Positions 1 through 9,668 of a stretch of DNA of 64,000 bases are shown here, one piece after another. Source of the stretch: Arthrobacter sp. ATA002. GTDB lineage: Bacteria > Actinomycetota > Actinomycetes > Actinomycetales > Micrococcaceae. The notes beneath the pieces were generated by a model. The model saw nothing but the letters and a program-made list of their open reading frames with translations. It did not search any database and was not told the DNA's origin. Both the position numbers and the translations under genes were made by a program. The stretch covers positions 992,001 to 1,056,000 of the forward strand of contig NZ_CP114015.1 of NCBI RefSeq assembly GCF_026898095.1. Direction: 5' to 3'. The first letter of the stretch is position 1. Each line of letters begins with the position of its first letter.

Positions 1-627
1 CGGATCCAGCCCGGCATGGGCCTCCACCCCGGTGGAGGTTACGGTGAAGATGCCCACGCCCTTGCGGCCCGTCTTGACCGCTCCGCCGGCGGTGGCCTCC
101 AGCACCAGGACGGCGTCGGCGTCGTGGGCGGCCTTTTCGATCGCTGCACGAGAGCCGTCTGAGCCGATTTCCTCATCGCCGTTGAAGAGGAAAGTTATCG
201 TCGGACGAGGCTTTCCACTGTCCTGCAGGAGCTTCAACGCCCAGATTCCCTGGACCAGCCCGGTTTTCATGTCGAAGATGCCCGGGCCGGATAATGTCGT
301 CCGGGCAGTGTCGTCGGTTCCTTCGGTGAGCGGCCATCCGGCCAGAGTGCCCGCCGGCCACACTGTGTCGTAGTGGGCCAGGATGAGCACGTGACCCGGC
401 CCGGAACCCGGATAGGTGACTTTCAGCGTGGCGCCGAGAACACCGTCGTCCTCCAGCTGTTCAGCCGCCGGTGCGCCCAGCCGCAGCTGGATCAGGGAGC
501 GCACCTGATTCAATCCGGCATCGAGCCCGGCGCGGTCCCTGCTGTAGGTTTCAATCTCCACCAGGGAAGCGATGTCGGCGATGATCTCGGGAAGGCTGGA
601 GCGGGCGGTGTCGAGCAGGTTGTTCAT
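1..627 (-). CDS. M20-family metallopeptidase, N-terminal 209 residues (cut by window edge)
   Basis: The frame opens at an ATG (625-627) preceded by an AGGAGA ribosome site and stays open to the left edge, so the C-terminus is missing. Family hallmarks are visible: the metal-binding AHYDTVW segment (His85, Asp87), a bridging Asp in GIFDMKTG near residue 119, and the catalytic Glu pair in NGDEEIGS near residues 152-153. The closest description is a cytoplasmic zinc-dependent glutamate carboxypeptidase or aminoacylase that hydrolyses peptide-like amides. It lies 76 bp downstream of an AbgT-type transporter on the same strand, so the pair may import and cleave acyl-glutamate or small peptide substrates. 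Exact substrate cannot be told from sequence. Confidence 0.85.
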   Translation of the reverse strand, partial: MNNLLDTARSSLPEIIADIASLVEIETYSRDRAGLDAGLNQVRSLIQLRLGAPAAEQLEDDGVLGATLKVTYPGSGPGHVLILAHYDTVWPAGTLAGWPLTEGTDDTARTTLSGPGIFDMKTGLVQGIWALKLLQDSGKPRPTITFLFNGDEEIGSDGSRAAIEKAAHDADAVLVLEATAGGAVKTGRKGVGIFTVTSTGVEAHAGLDP

Positions 628-703
628 GGTTCTCCTGGTAGGGCAGTAACAGCACCGGGTGCAACGGAAACGGCGTGGAATGGGAACGACGTGGAACGGG
701 AAC

Positions 704-2229
704 TTAGATCCCGAACGGAATGCCGAGCGCGTACCACAGCATGAAGAAGGCCATCCATACCACCCAGATGACCATGGCCAGCGGGATAGTGAAGGAAGCC
801 AGGGTGCCGATACCTGCGGACTGGCGGTACTTTTGGACGAATCCCAGGGCCATCACGAAATAGGGGCTCATCGGAGTGACGCAGTTGGTGACGGAATCCG
901 CGATCCGGTACATCGCCTGCGTCGTCGCCGGCTCTATGTCCAGGAGCATGAGCATTGGCACGAAAATCGGAGCGGCCAGCGACCACATGGCGGATCCAGA
1001 CGTGATGATGAAGTTCATGACCGAAATCAGGACGGCGATTCCGAGGAGGATGGCCCAGCCGGGTGCATTGATGCTGTCCAGGGTCCGTGCCCGCTGATGG
1101 CGAGGACTTCACCCATGCCCGTCCATTTGAAGTAGGCCAGGAACTGTGAAATGGCGAAAAACAGGACCAGGATCGGTGCCATCGACTTGATGCCCTCGAT
1201 CATGGCCCCCGTGACGTCGGAGCCACTCGTGAACGTTCCGGCCGAGCGCCCGTAGACGACGCCGATCACGGCGAAAAAGAGCCCGATGACAAAGGCCATG
1301 CCGCCGATGACCGGCGAGTTCAGCACTCCGCCCGCTTCTCCGCGGAAGGGGAGCCGGCGGGAATCAGCGATGCGGCCATTGCGGCCAGGAACAGCAGCGC
1401 GGTGATGCCGGCGAGGCGCAGTGCGCGGCGTTCGCGGGTGGAGATGCGCAGGTCGGCCACCGAGCCGGCTGGCTCGTCGCTGGCATCGGCTTCCAGATCC
1501 GGGCGTTTGGAAAGGACTTTCTCAACGACCACCGTGATGGTCAGGGAGATCAGGACGGAGGACGCCAGGCTGAAAAAGTAGTTGGCCAGCGGCGTGACGA
1601 CGACGGAGGAATCGATGGTGCCCGCAGCGGCCGTGGTGATGGAGGAAAGCAGGACGTCGGTGGTGGTGAGCGAGGGGGACGCGTCGTATCCGGCGGAAAT
1701 GGAGACGAAGGCGACAATGGCGCCTAGGACCGGGCTCTTGCCGACGGCCCGGAAAACCAGGGCTCCGAGGGGATCAGCGTTACGTAGGCAGCGTCTCCGG
1801 CCACATGGCCCAGCATGGCTGCCATGGCCAGGGCGAAGGTCACGTACTTGGCCGGGACCTTCGTGACGGTGTTCCGCAGCAGCGTGTCGATCAGGCCGCT
1901 CTTCTCCGCAATCGCGATGCCGAGCATGGTGGTCAGGATGGTTGCCAGCGGAGGAAACGACGCGAAGTTTGCGACGGCGTCACCGATCATGGTCTGGATG
2001 CCGGCGGCGCTCAGGAGACTGCGCACTTCGACGGCGTCGCCCGTGCTGGGGCTGACCGCGGAAACCCTGCTGCTTCCAGGGCCGCGCTGAGGACGATAAC
2101 GACTCCGGACAGGATGCAGAACAGCCAGAACGGATGCGGCAGAAGGTTGCCGATCCGCTCAATCGCTGAAAAGACGCGGAACGCTGCACGCATTCCCCGT
2201 GACTGCTCGACGGCGGCGGTTTGTGCCAC
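704..2229 (-). CDS. AbgT-family transporter, reading frame broken by four single-base gaps
   Basis: Five consecutive frame segments together encode one AbgT-like membrane protein. Adding one base at each of four sites (about 2062, 1770, 1338 and 1087, all in G or C runs) gives exactly 510 codons, the usual AbgT length. The GTG start at 2229 follows an AGGGGGA ribosome site, and the stop is at 704. AbgT proteins are multi-pass inner-membrane carriers; known members take up p-aminobenzoyl-glutamate or export antimetabolites. The conserved late segment with NFIITSGSAMWS and SVTNCVTPMSPYF is intact. The breaks look like homopolymer sequencing errors, but a genuine pseudogene cannot be excluded. 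It probably forms a unit with the M20 peptidase gene downstream. Confidence 0.8.
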
Positions 2230-2437
2230 TGTTCCCCCTGCTGCGTGGTGATGGATTCGCTGCCGGTTTGGCACCGAAAGCAGGCACCGGCCCGCGGGAA
2301 CGGGTATGCCCACAGGAGAACCTAGTGCAGGAAGTGTCCTGAGAAAAGGATGACTATTTGTTACTCTCCGGCTTGGGCAGGGGCCGGGGGAACATACTTT
2401 CCTCGCCGCCGGGGAAGCGGACCGACATAATGGGACT

Positions 2438-3250
2438 GTGCCCATCCTGAATAAAGACATGACCCTGTGCATATCCCTGGCGGCGCGGCCGTCCAATATT
2501 GGAACACGCTTCCATAATTACCTGTATGACCTGCTGGACCTGAACTTCGTCTACAAGGCCTTCGCTCCGACGGACCTTGCCCAGGCAGTGGCCGGTGTGC
2601 GGGGCCTGCCGGTCCGCGGCTGCGCCGTGTCCATGCCGTACAAGGAAGACGTTATTGCCCTGGTGGACAAGATGGATGTGTCGGCCCGGGCCATCAACTC
2701 GGTCAACACGATAGTGAACGACGACGGCGTCCTCACCGCCTACAACACTGACTACCTCGCGGTCGCCCGGCTGCTGGCCGACCACCACGTCCCGGCCGCC
2801 TCGTCCGTGCTGCTGCAGGGCTCCGGCGGGATGGCCAAAGCCGTTGCTGCTGCGCTGCACGATGCCGGGTTCTCGGATGTCACCATCGTGGCCCGGAACG
2901 AGGGCACGGGACGGGCGCTGGCCGATTCCTACGACTTCAATTGGCTGTCCGCGGCGGCAGGGGCCACCGCGGACCTGCTCATCAACGCCACCCCGCTCGG
3001 TATGGCGGGCGGACACGAAGCGGTCCAGTCCTTCGATGACGCGGCGGTCGCCGGCGCCCGCACCGTGTTCGACGTCGTCGCCCTGCCCGCGGAAACGCCG
3101 CTGGTCAGCGCCGCCCGCGCCGCCGGCAAGAGCGTGATCACGGGTGCCGAGGTCATCGCGATCCAGGCGGAAGAGCAGTTCGTGCTCTATACCGGGGTCC
3201 GGCCCACACCGGAGCAGGTCCGGGCGGCCAGCGAATTCTCCCGCGCCTGA
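2438..3250 (+). CDS. Shikimate 5-dehydrogenase-like protein
   Basis: A 270-residue cytoplasmic oxidoreductase of the shikimate/quinate dehydrogenase family. Residues 60-110 hold the substrate side: SMPYKED with the catalytic Lys69, NSVNT near 87 and YNTDY with the partner Asp105. The NADP-binding glycine loop GSGGMAKA is at 128-135. The usual NVTxPxK motif is replaced by SMPYKED, as in YdiB/AroE-like side branches, so the substrate may be quinate or another polyol acid rather than shikimate in the main aromatic pathway. The start could be GTG 2438 or ATG 2459. It is divergent from the AbgT gene and converges with the methyltransferase gene, with only 6 bp between stops. Confidence 0.82.
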   Translation: MPILNKDMTLCISLAARPSNIGTRFHNYLYDLLDLNFVYKAFAPTDLAQAVAGVRGLPVRGCAVSMPYKEDVIALVDKMDVSARAINSVNTIVNDDGVLTAYNTDYLAVARLLADHHVPAASSVLLQGSGGMAKAVAAALHDAGFSDVTIVARNEGTGRALADSYDFNWLSAAAGATADLLINATPLGMAGGHEAVQSFDDAAVAGARTVFDVVALPAETPLVSAARAAGKSVITGAEVIAIQAEEQFVLYTGVRPTPEQVRAASEFSRA

Positions 3251-3256
3251 ACGGCC

Positions 3257-4476
3257 CTACGCCGCGGAACCCACCGGTTCCACGACGATCGCGACCCGGT
3301 CCTCCCCGAGCCGGGTCAGGACGAGCGTGGCCTTGTTCGGCCCTTTGCCGGAGCCGGTCAGCAGCTGCCTGCGCAGCTCCTCGGGCGTCACCGACATGCC
3401 GCGCTTCTTGATGTCCAGCACGCCGATCCCGCTGGCCTTCACCCAGGCCTTGAGCGCCCTGACGTTGTACGGACGCACTTCCAGCACCCGGTACGCCCGG
3501 GCAAACGGCGTTTCCATCAGTTCCGGTGCCCCGATGTAAGCAATGTGCTCATCCAGCAGATGCCCGCCCAGGGAGCGTGCGACGTCGGCCACGAGGCCCG
3601 CGCGGATGACCGCGCCGTCGGGCTCGTAAAGGTAGGCGTCCACGGGGCCGACGGCGACGTCCTCGCTTCCGGGGGCATAGTCCAGCGGCGAGGTGAGTTC
3701 CGCGGCGCCGTTGGGCCCGATCACCAGGGCCGCGCGGCGGACACCGCCACGGCGCAGGGCGTTGAACCACAGCGTCGCCTCCGTGACGTCACCGTCCACG
3801 GAAACCCACTGGGCTTCGCAGTTTTCCGGCAGCGCTTCGTGCGGGATGCCGGGACCCATCTTCACGCCCACGGGCAGTCCTGCGTCAGCCAGGGACTCCA
3901 CGAACGAGAGCGGCGGGGAAAAGGCCTCCGGGTCGAAAATGCGGGTGGTGCCTGAGGTCGAGGTGGTCCGGCGGGCCGGATCCAGCCACACGCCGTCGAA
4001 CCCGGTCAGGTCGAACTCCTCGGCAGCGCCCTGGACGACCGTGGCATTGGGCCAGGGCATGAGGTTGATGGTGGCAGCAGCCGCGGTGATCTCATCGAGC
4101 TCGACGGCGGTCACCTGCCGGTCCAGGGTGGCCAGGGCCAGGGAATCGGCGCCGATTCCGCAGCCCAGATCCGCAATTTTCTCCAGCCCGGCCTGGACAT
4201 ACCGCTGGGCGTGCAGCGCTGCGACGTTCAGGCGCGTAGCCTGCTCCAGCCCCGGCGCGGTGAAGAGCATGTGTTCGGCGAAGGGCCCGAATTTGCCCCG
4301 GGCCTTCATCCGCAGCTTTGCCTGGGTCAGGACGGCGGCCACCACCTCGGGGAGTGGCCCGCTTTGCGCAGGTCGGTGTTCAGTTTGAAGGACTCCGACT
4401 CCAGATACGGGCCCAGGGAGTTCAGCAGCTCCCAGCCTTCGGACGTCAGGACATGGGCAAGGGAGGTATCCGGCAT
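3257..4476 (-). CDS. Class I SAM-dependent methyltransferase with THUMP-like C-terminus (one frameshift)
   Basis: The protein starts at ATG 4476 (MPDTSLAHV) and runs to 3257. One G is missing near 4347, where HSPEVVAA should be encoded; restoring it gives 407 codons. The SAM-binding motif I is DLGCGIGADSLAL, followed by the acidic VELDE loop and a DPARR motif typical of this family. The C-terminal part carries the THUMP-like extension found in actinobacterial members. The target is probably RNA, but no specific nucleotide can be assigned. The gene is transcribed divergently from the aminotransferase at 4531 with a 54-bp gap that must hold both promoters. Confidence 0.8.
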
Positions 4477-4530
4477 GCCTACCAGCCTAGTTCTTCTGCC
4501 CCCGGGCACGTTAGCTGTAGGTTGGGCGGC

Positions 4531-5679
4531 ATGACGAAGATCGCGGCCGAGCCGCTGTCCGCGCTGCGTGCGCGCACCAGCTACAAATGGCAGACCTACC
4601 CGGCTGATGTCCTGCCGTTGTTCGTGGCGGAAATGGACTATCCGCTGGCCGAACCGGTGCAGCAGGCCATCATCGGCAGGGTGCTTGCCTCGGACACCGG
4701 ATACATCGCCGGTCCGGAGCCGGTGGCAGCCGCGTTTTCCGGGTATGCCGGCCGGGCCTGGGGCTGGGATGTAGCCGCGGGGGACGTGCGGACCACCACG
4801 GACGTCAGCGTCGCCATTGTTGAATGCCTGCGCCAGGCCGTTCCCGTGGACGGCAGTGTGGTGATCACCCCGCCGGTGTATCCGCCCTTCTTCGAACTTC
4901 CGCCCGAGGCCGACGCCTCGGTGGTGGAAGTGCCGCTGCTGCTCACCGGCACGGGCTGGAAACTGGACCTGCCCCAGCTTGAACGCGCCTTCGCCCGCGG
5001 CGCCGAAGCCCTGCTGCTGTGCAGTCCGCACAACCCGCTGGGACTGGTCCACTCGGCTGAGTCCCTGCGGGCGGTGGCGGACCTCTCCGTGAAATACGGC
5101 GTAGCCGTGATCAGTGATGAGATCCACGCCCCGCTGACCTATGAGGCAGGTGCCTTTACGCCGTACCTTTCCGTGTCCGAAAATGCCCGGGAATTCGGCA
5201 TCTGCGTCACTGCCGCCAGCAAGGCCTGGAACATTGCCGGCACCAAATGTGCCCTGATGGTGGCGCAAAGCGACCGCATGCGGCTGCAGCTGGATTCCAT
5301 GCCGGCGGAAGTGCCGGCCCGCACCTCCATCCTGGGCCTGCACGGAACTGCGGCCGCCTACAACGACGGCGGGCCCTGGCTCGGGGACGTCCTTGAAGCG
5401 CTGGCAGCGAACCGCAGCCTGCTGGGGGAACTGCTTGCGGCGGAGCTGCCCGGAGTCATCTACCGTCCGCCGTCGGCCGGGTATCTGGCCTGGCTGGATT
5501 TTCGCGGCCTCGGCTGGGCAGACCCTGCAGCGGTGGCGATGGAGCGCGCCAGGGTGGCGCTGGAACCGGGGCAGCGGTTCGGCAGGCAGGGCACCGGCTT
5601 CGCCCGGCTTAACTTCGCCTGCTCACCGGAGGTCCTGGCGGAGGCAGTCGCCCGGCTGGCAGCTGCGGCGGTCCTGTAA
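4531..5679 (+). CDS. MalY/PatB-type PLP aminotransferase / C-S beta-lyase
   Basis: A 382-residue fold-type I PLP enzyme. It has the early FVAEMDYPL segment of the MalY/PatB subfamily, CSPHNPLG in the substrate region, SDEIHAPL carrying the PLP-ring Asp, and TAASKAWNIAG with the Schiff-base Lys. Members cleave cystathionine or other cysteine conjugates to pyruvate, ammonia and a thiol, and some act in methionine supply or regulate maltose uptake. The ATG at 4531 is chosen because the conserved N-terminus (MTKIAAEPLSALRARTSYKW) begins there; frames further upstream overlap the divergent gene. No operon partner is seen downstream. Confidence 0.85.
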   Translation: MTKIAAEPLSALRARTSYKWQTYPADVLPLFVAEMDYPLAEPVQQAIIGRVLASDTGYIAGPEPVAAAFSGYAGRAWGWDVAAGDVRTTTDVSVAIVECLRQAVPVDGSVVITPPVYPPFFELPPEADASVVEVPLLLTGTGWKLDLPQLERAFARGAEALLLCSPHNPLGLVHSAESLRAVADLSVKYGVAVISDEIHAPLTYEAGAFTPYLSVSENAREFGICVTAASKAWNIAGTKCALMVAQSDRMRLQLDSMPAEVPARTSILGLHGTAAAYNDGGPWLGDVLEALAANRSLLGELLAAELPGVIYRPPSAGYLAWLDFRGLGWADPAAVAMERARVALEPGQRFGRQGTGFARLNFACSPEVLAEAVARLAAAAVL

Positions 5680-6054
5680 CGGTCCGGTGTTTCTCCCGGG
5701 CCCGCCTGCCCGTCCGCACTTCCTGGTCCCGCCCGGAAAAATGGTCAGGCAACTGACTATTAAATGGTGTTGTGCGGGTGTCAAAACTACCCACAGATCA
5801 CCCGCAATTATGGTGTATGGTTACCCTCGACTGGTTCTGTCGTAGACATTATTTCTCAATTGCTTTTTGCGCAGCCGGTGACGTCGTAGTCACCTGATTC
5901 TTCTCAATAAAGCTATGAAGTATGACGTCCGCTATGTTCCTGCCAGCGCCTCTCGTGCTGACGGCAGCCCTGAAAAATCCTTGAATTATCCGAAGCTGGG
6001 GGGCTTTGGCGCGATAGGCCCTGCCCTCCCAGCTGTTAGAGAGGTTGGAACGTA
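5680..6054. other. 375-bp non-coding stretch, locally AT-richer
   Basis: No gene is supported between the lyase stop and the membrane-protein start at 6055. Base composition is lower in GC than the flanks, especially at 5750-5930. This fits a promoter region for the downstream gene, but no clear -35/-10 pair or operator could be picked out. Confidence 0.5.
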
Positions 6055-6651
6055 ATGAGTGGTATTGTCTTCGCACCCGGAGAAACGGGAGTCAGCAGCT
6101 CCAAGTTTAGTCCGTCAGTAATTCTGTTTTGGTTGAAAACGGAGATTGCCGTCACCAATATGAGAGTGGTGGCGAAAAGCCCGAACACGCTCTTCGGTGT
6201 AATTCCGCTGGGATACAAGGACGAGGCCTACCCTCTGAGCGGGACCGCCAGTGTGGGCGTAGAGGTCAAGTTCTCCTTCGCACGTGCTCTCTTCGGCCTC
6301 ATTTTCCTGATCATTGGGCTGAACCTGCTCGACAACTTCTTCGGCTACATATTGCTTCTTTTGGCAATCTCGATGATCCTCAACGCGATGAGCGCCGCAC
6401 TGCAAATCAAAAACCACGGCGGCGGATCAAGCACAATCCGCGTCTCGATTCTGGAAAAGTCGAAGCTGGAAAGCATGCGCGATGAGATCAATGCGCGGCT
6501 TTTTGCCGACCATGCACGGGTCCGTCACGAGGAGTCCATGGGTATGCAGACGCAAAGCCTGCTCAACCAGCAGGCCCAAATTAATTTGCAGCAGCAAATG
6601 CACCAGCAGACGCCCCAGGGCACCGGTTACGGAATGCCTCCGGCTCCCTAA
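6055..6651 (+). CDS. Unknown membrane protein with Gln-rich C-terminal tail
   Basis: A 198-residue protein that I do not recognise as a named family. The first 75 residues look like a small beta-rich globular domain (SPSVILFWLKTEIAVTN, then a segment ending GYKDEAYPL), reminiscent of bacterial PH-like domains. Two adjacent hydrophobic segments follow at about 78-93 and 95-117, forming a likely hairpin. A charged stretch containing SILEKSKLESMRDEIN then leads to a Gln/Met/Pro-rich tail (about 155-198). The start is preceded by a weak purine-rich site. It converges with the siderophore ABC genes. Confidence 0.65.
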   Translation: MSGIVFAPGETGVSSSKFSPSVILFWLKTEIAVTNMRVVAKSPNTLFGVIPLGYKDEAYPLSGTASVGVEVKFSFARALFGLIFLIIGLNLLDNFFGYILLLLAISMILNAMSAALQIKNHGGGSSTIRVSILEKSKLESMRDEINARLFADHARVRHEESMGMQTQSLLNQQAQINLQQQMHQQTPQGTGYGMPPAP

Positions 6652-6680
6652 CGCTTTTTGCACCGATGAATCAAAGGTCT

Positions 6681-6706
6681 GCCCCGCCACGGAAATGTGC
6701 CGGGGC
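6681..6706. terminator. Hairpin between convergent genes
   Basis: GCCCCG and CGGGGC arms, extended by CAC/GTG across a single C-C mismatch, lie between the stop of the membrane-protein gene and the stop of the ABC ATPase gene. There is no clear T-run, so termination is inferred mainly from position. Confidence 0.4.
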
Positions 6707-6722
6707 GGGCCTCTCAATTAGG

Positions 6723-7481
6723 CTAGGCGAAGTAGACGCCGATCCGGTTGCCGTCGATCTCTTCGATGCGGATGTCGATGTCGTAGATGTCGCGGAGCAC
6801 TTCGGGCTGCATGATCTTCGCCGGGGGGCCCTGATGGATCAGCCGCCCGTCGCGCATGGCAATGATGTCGTCCGAGTAGCAGGAGGCAAAGTTGATGTCG
6901 TGGATGACCAGCACCACCGTCTTGCCGAAATCATCGGTGAGCCGGCGCAGCAGCCGCATCATCTCCACCGAGTGCTTCATGTCCAGGTTGTTCAGCGGCT
7001 CGTCCAGCAGCAGGTAATCGGTGCCCTGCGCCAGGACCATCGCGATGAAGGCGCGCTGGCGCTGCCCGCCCGACAGCTCGTCCACGAAGCGGTCCGCCAG
7101 TGCCGTCAGGTCCAGATAGGCCATGGCCTCGTTGATGTGCGCCTTGTCCTCGATAGTTGGGCGGCCGCCGTTGTGCGGATAGCGCCCAAAACCGACCAGG
7201 TCGCGGACGGTAAGGCGCACCGTTAGCTGGTTGTCCTGGCGGAGGATGGCCATTTTGCGGGCCAGCTCCTTGCCGGGAGTGGCGTGGACGTCCAGCCCGT
7301 CCAAGCTGACGCTGCCGGCGTCCATGCGCAGCAGCCGCGAAATGATGGAAAGCAGGGTGGACTTGCCAGCGCCGTTGGGCCCAATGATCGAGGTGATGCC
7401 GCCCTCTTTGATGTCGGCGCTGACGCCGTCGACGACGAGCTGGTTGGTGTAGGACTTGGATACGCCGGTTATGGAGATCAT
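6723..7481 (-). CDS. Iron-siderophore ABC transporter ATP-binding protein
   Basis: A 252-residue FecE/FepC-type ATPase. Walker A is GPNGAGKST, the ABC signature is LSGGQRQRA, Walker B is YLLLDEPLNNLD, and the switch His is in VIHDINFA. It powers the two FecCD-type permeases encoded just upstream. The ATG at 7481 overlaps the preceding permease stop by the ATGA arrangement, indicating translational coupling. It is the last gene of the operon that begins at 10619 and is probably iron-repressed through the box at 10735. Confidence 0.9.
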   Translation of the reverse strand: MISITGVSKSYTNQLVVDGVSADIKEGGITSIIGPNGAGKSTLLSIISRLLRMDAGSVSLDGLDVHATPGKELARKMAILRQDNQLTVRLTVRDLVGFGRYPHNGGRPTIEDKAHINEAMAYLDLTALADRFVDELSGGQRQRAFIAMVLAQGTDYLLLDEPLNNLDMKHSVEMMRLLRRLTDDFGKTVVLVIHDINFASCYSDDIIAMRDGRLIHQGPPAKIMQPEVLRDIYDIDIRIEEIDGNRIGVYFA

Positions 7482-8547
7482 TTGACGTTGCCTCTCAGCA
7501 GCAGGATAAGGAAGACGATGCCGCCGACGAATTCGATGACGATGCTCAGCGCGGTGTCGAACGCGAAGATTCGTTCCAGGACCAGCTGGCCGCCCACCAG
7601 GGCAATAATGCCGAGCAGGACGGCAATGGGCAGCACTGCGGTGTGCCGGAAATGCGAGCACAGCTGGTAGGCCAGCGAGGCGACCAGCAGGCCGAAGAAC
7701 GTCACGGGTCCCACAAGCGCCGTGGATACGGCAACCAGGACGGAGCAGATGATCAGGGTGGCCGTCACCGCCCTGCGGTGGTCAACGCCCAGGTTGACAG
7801 CCGTGTCCCGGCCCAGGGCCAGGACATCGAAGGAACGGCGCATCCGCCAGGCCAGGACGCTGACGGCGGCGACGGCGGCGGCGGAGTAGCCGAGCAGTGC
7901 GCCGTCCACGTTGTTGAACGAGGCAAAAAGAGGTCCTGCAGGATGATGAACTCGCTGGGATCGATCAGGCGCTGGAGCAGGGACGAGAATCCCCGGAACA
8001 TGGTGCCGAAAACGATTCCCACCAGCAGCATCAGGTGAAGGGACTTGCCGCCGCCGGTAAACAGCCAGCGGTAGAGGAGGAACGAGAAGCCCACCATAAG
8101 CACGAGTTCGGTGATGAACAGCACCGGTTCGGACATCGTGAGGACGGCCTGCCCGCCGATCGCGAAGACCAGTGCCGTCTGCAGCAGCACGTAGAGGGCG
8201 TCAAAACCCATAATTGACGGGGTGAGGATGCGGTTGCCGGTTACGGTCTGGAACAGCACGGTGGAGACGCCGACGGCGTAAGCCACCAGGATCATCGACG
8301 TGACCTTGATGGCGCGGCGGGGGAGGATGTAGCCGATGTTGCCCCGCAGCTCAATGGTCATGAAGACGGCGACAAGGGCGGTGGCCACGATGCCCAGCGT
8401 GATGATCCAGAATTTCGGCGGCAGGGAACGGACCGGATGCCGGCGGTGGGACACGAGCGCTTTGGGCAGCGGATTGGCTGGCGCTTCGAGCCCCTGGGCG
8501 GGGCCGGAGGAAGCGGGGCCGGTCTTAGCGAGGCCGGATTCAGGCAC
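7478..8547 (-). CDS. FecCD-family siderophore permease, second subunit (one frameshift)
   Basis: A multi-pass inner-membrane permease of the FecCD/BtuC family, which forms the channel with the permease encoded upstream. The frame breaks near 7925, where a T run is one base short. Restoring it joins FIILQDLLF to NVDGALLGYS and completes the protein to its stop at 7478. The likely GTG start at 8547 overlaps the upstream permease stop (8540); an in-frame GTG at 8556 is an alternative. A Pro/Ala-rich cytoplasmic extension of about 35 residues precedes the first membrane segment. The frameshift is most likely a sequencing indel. Confidence 0.8.
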
Positions 8548-9604
8548 GGGCAGCACGCTTTCGCAGGAGCAGATACAGGAACAGGACGCTTCCGATGGCG
8601 GAGACGATGACGCCCACCGGAATTTCGTACGGATAACGGATGGTGCGGCCGATGATGTCGCAGGCCAGAACGAAGCCGGCGCCGAAGACGGCGACCCAGG
8701 GAACGGCCCGCCGGACGTTGTCTCCAATCATCAGGGACACCAGGTTCGGCACGATGAGGCCCAGGAAGGGAATGGACCCCACGCTGACGACAACTACCGC
8801 GCTGATCAGCGAGACAATGATCAGGCCCAGGGTCATGACGCGGTTGTAGTTCAGGCCCAGGTTGGTGGTGAAGTCGGAGCCCATGCCCGCCACCGTGAAG
8901 CGGTCGGCGGCCAGATAGCCGATAACGGTGAGGATGCCGACGATCCACAGGAGCTCGTACCGGCCCCGCAGTACGCCGGAGAAATCACCGACCATCCAGC
9001 TGTTCAGGGTCTGCAGGAGGTCCGTGCGGTAGGCGAAGAAAGTGGTGACGGCGGATATGACGCCGCCGAGCATAATTCCCACCAGGGGAACGAGCAGCGT
9101 GTTCCGCAGCGGCAGGCGGCGCAGGATCAGCAGGAACAGGGCGGTTCCGGCAGCCGCGAAGACGGTGGCCGTGGACATTTTCATCATCATGGACGCCCCC
9201 GGAAGCAGGACGGTGATCACCAGGATGCCCAGCGACGCCGACTCCACGGTGCCGATGGTGCCCGGCTCCACGAACTTGTTGCGCGCCATCAACTGCATGA
9301 TCAGGCCGGCCACGCTGACGGCCATGCCGGCGAGGATGATGCTCAGGGTGCGGGGCACCCGGCTGACCCAGAAGACCTGCCATGCCGCGGGGTCTCCGGC
9401 CAGCAGCAGGGGCAGCGAAACGTCGCTGACGCCGATGAACATGCTCGCCGCGGCCAGCGCGAGGACCAGCGCGGCACCCAGGGCAAGGCTGATCCCGGTA
9501 CGCGGAAACCGCCGCCGCCGGGCAGAAGCGGCAGCGGCGGAGGGCGGCGGGGGCGCTCCGGGCGGGGAAGCGTGGCCCGGTGCACGGGCAGCGGTGGTGC
9601 TCAT
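8540..9604 (-). CDS. FecCD-family siderophore permease, first subunit
   Basis: A 354-residue integral membrane protein with a Pro/Ala-rich cytoplasmic N-terminus of about 35 residues, then the hydrophobic helices of the FecCD family. Recognisable family segments are VPRTLSIILAGMAVSVAGLIMQ and, towards the end, GLIVPNLVSLMIGDNVRR, the loop that contacts the ATPase. It pairs with the permease encoded next and imports ferric-siderophore delivered by the lipoprotein encoded at 9669. A strong hairpin separates it from that lipoprotein gene, so the two may be made in different amounts. Confidence 0.88.
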   Translation of the reverse strand: MSTTAARAPGHASPPGAPPPPSAAAASARRRRFPRTGISLALGAALVLALAAASMFIGVSDVSLPLLLAGDPAAWQVFWVSRVPRTLSIILAGMAVSVAGLIMQLMARNKFVEPGTIGTVESASLGILVITVLLPGASMMMKMSTATVFAAAGTALFLLILRRLPLRNTLLVPLVGIMLGGVISAVTTFFAYRTDLLQTLNSWMVGDFSGVLRGRYELLWIVGILTVIGYLAADRFTVAGMGSDFTTNLGLNYNRVMTLGLIIVSLISAVVVVSVGSIPFLGLIVPNLVSLMIGDNVRRAVPWVAVFGAGFVLACDIIGRTIRYPYEIPVGVIVSAIGSVLFLYLLLRKRAARA

Positions 9605-9620
9605 AGAGGAAATCGGTCTC

Positions 9621-9656
9621 GCCCTGGGTTCCGGCGCACGTGCCGGAACCCAGGGC
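9621..9656 (-). terminator. 15-bp perfect hairpin between binding-protein and permease genes
   Basis: GCCCTGGGTTCCGGC (9621-9635) pairs perfectly with 9642-9656 around a 6-base loop. There is no T-run. It lies inside the operon, so it more likely acts as an attenuator or mRNA stabiliser that raises binding-protein over permease levels than as a full stop. Confidence 0.55.
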
Positions 9657-9668
9657 GGTGAGGGGTGG

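Noticed and set aside
704..2229. Calling the AbgT gene a true pseudogene
   Set aside because: All four breaks are single-base losses in G or C runs, and restoring them gives exactly the family length; the same error type breaks groES in this window.
5849..6218. Two short minus-strand frames before the membrane-protein gene
   Set aside because: They overlap the promoter region and start of the plus-strand gene, with no ribosome sites or recognisable motifs.
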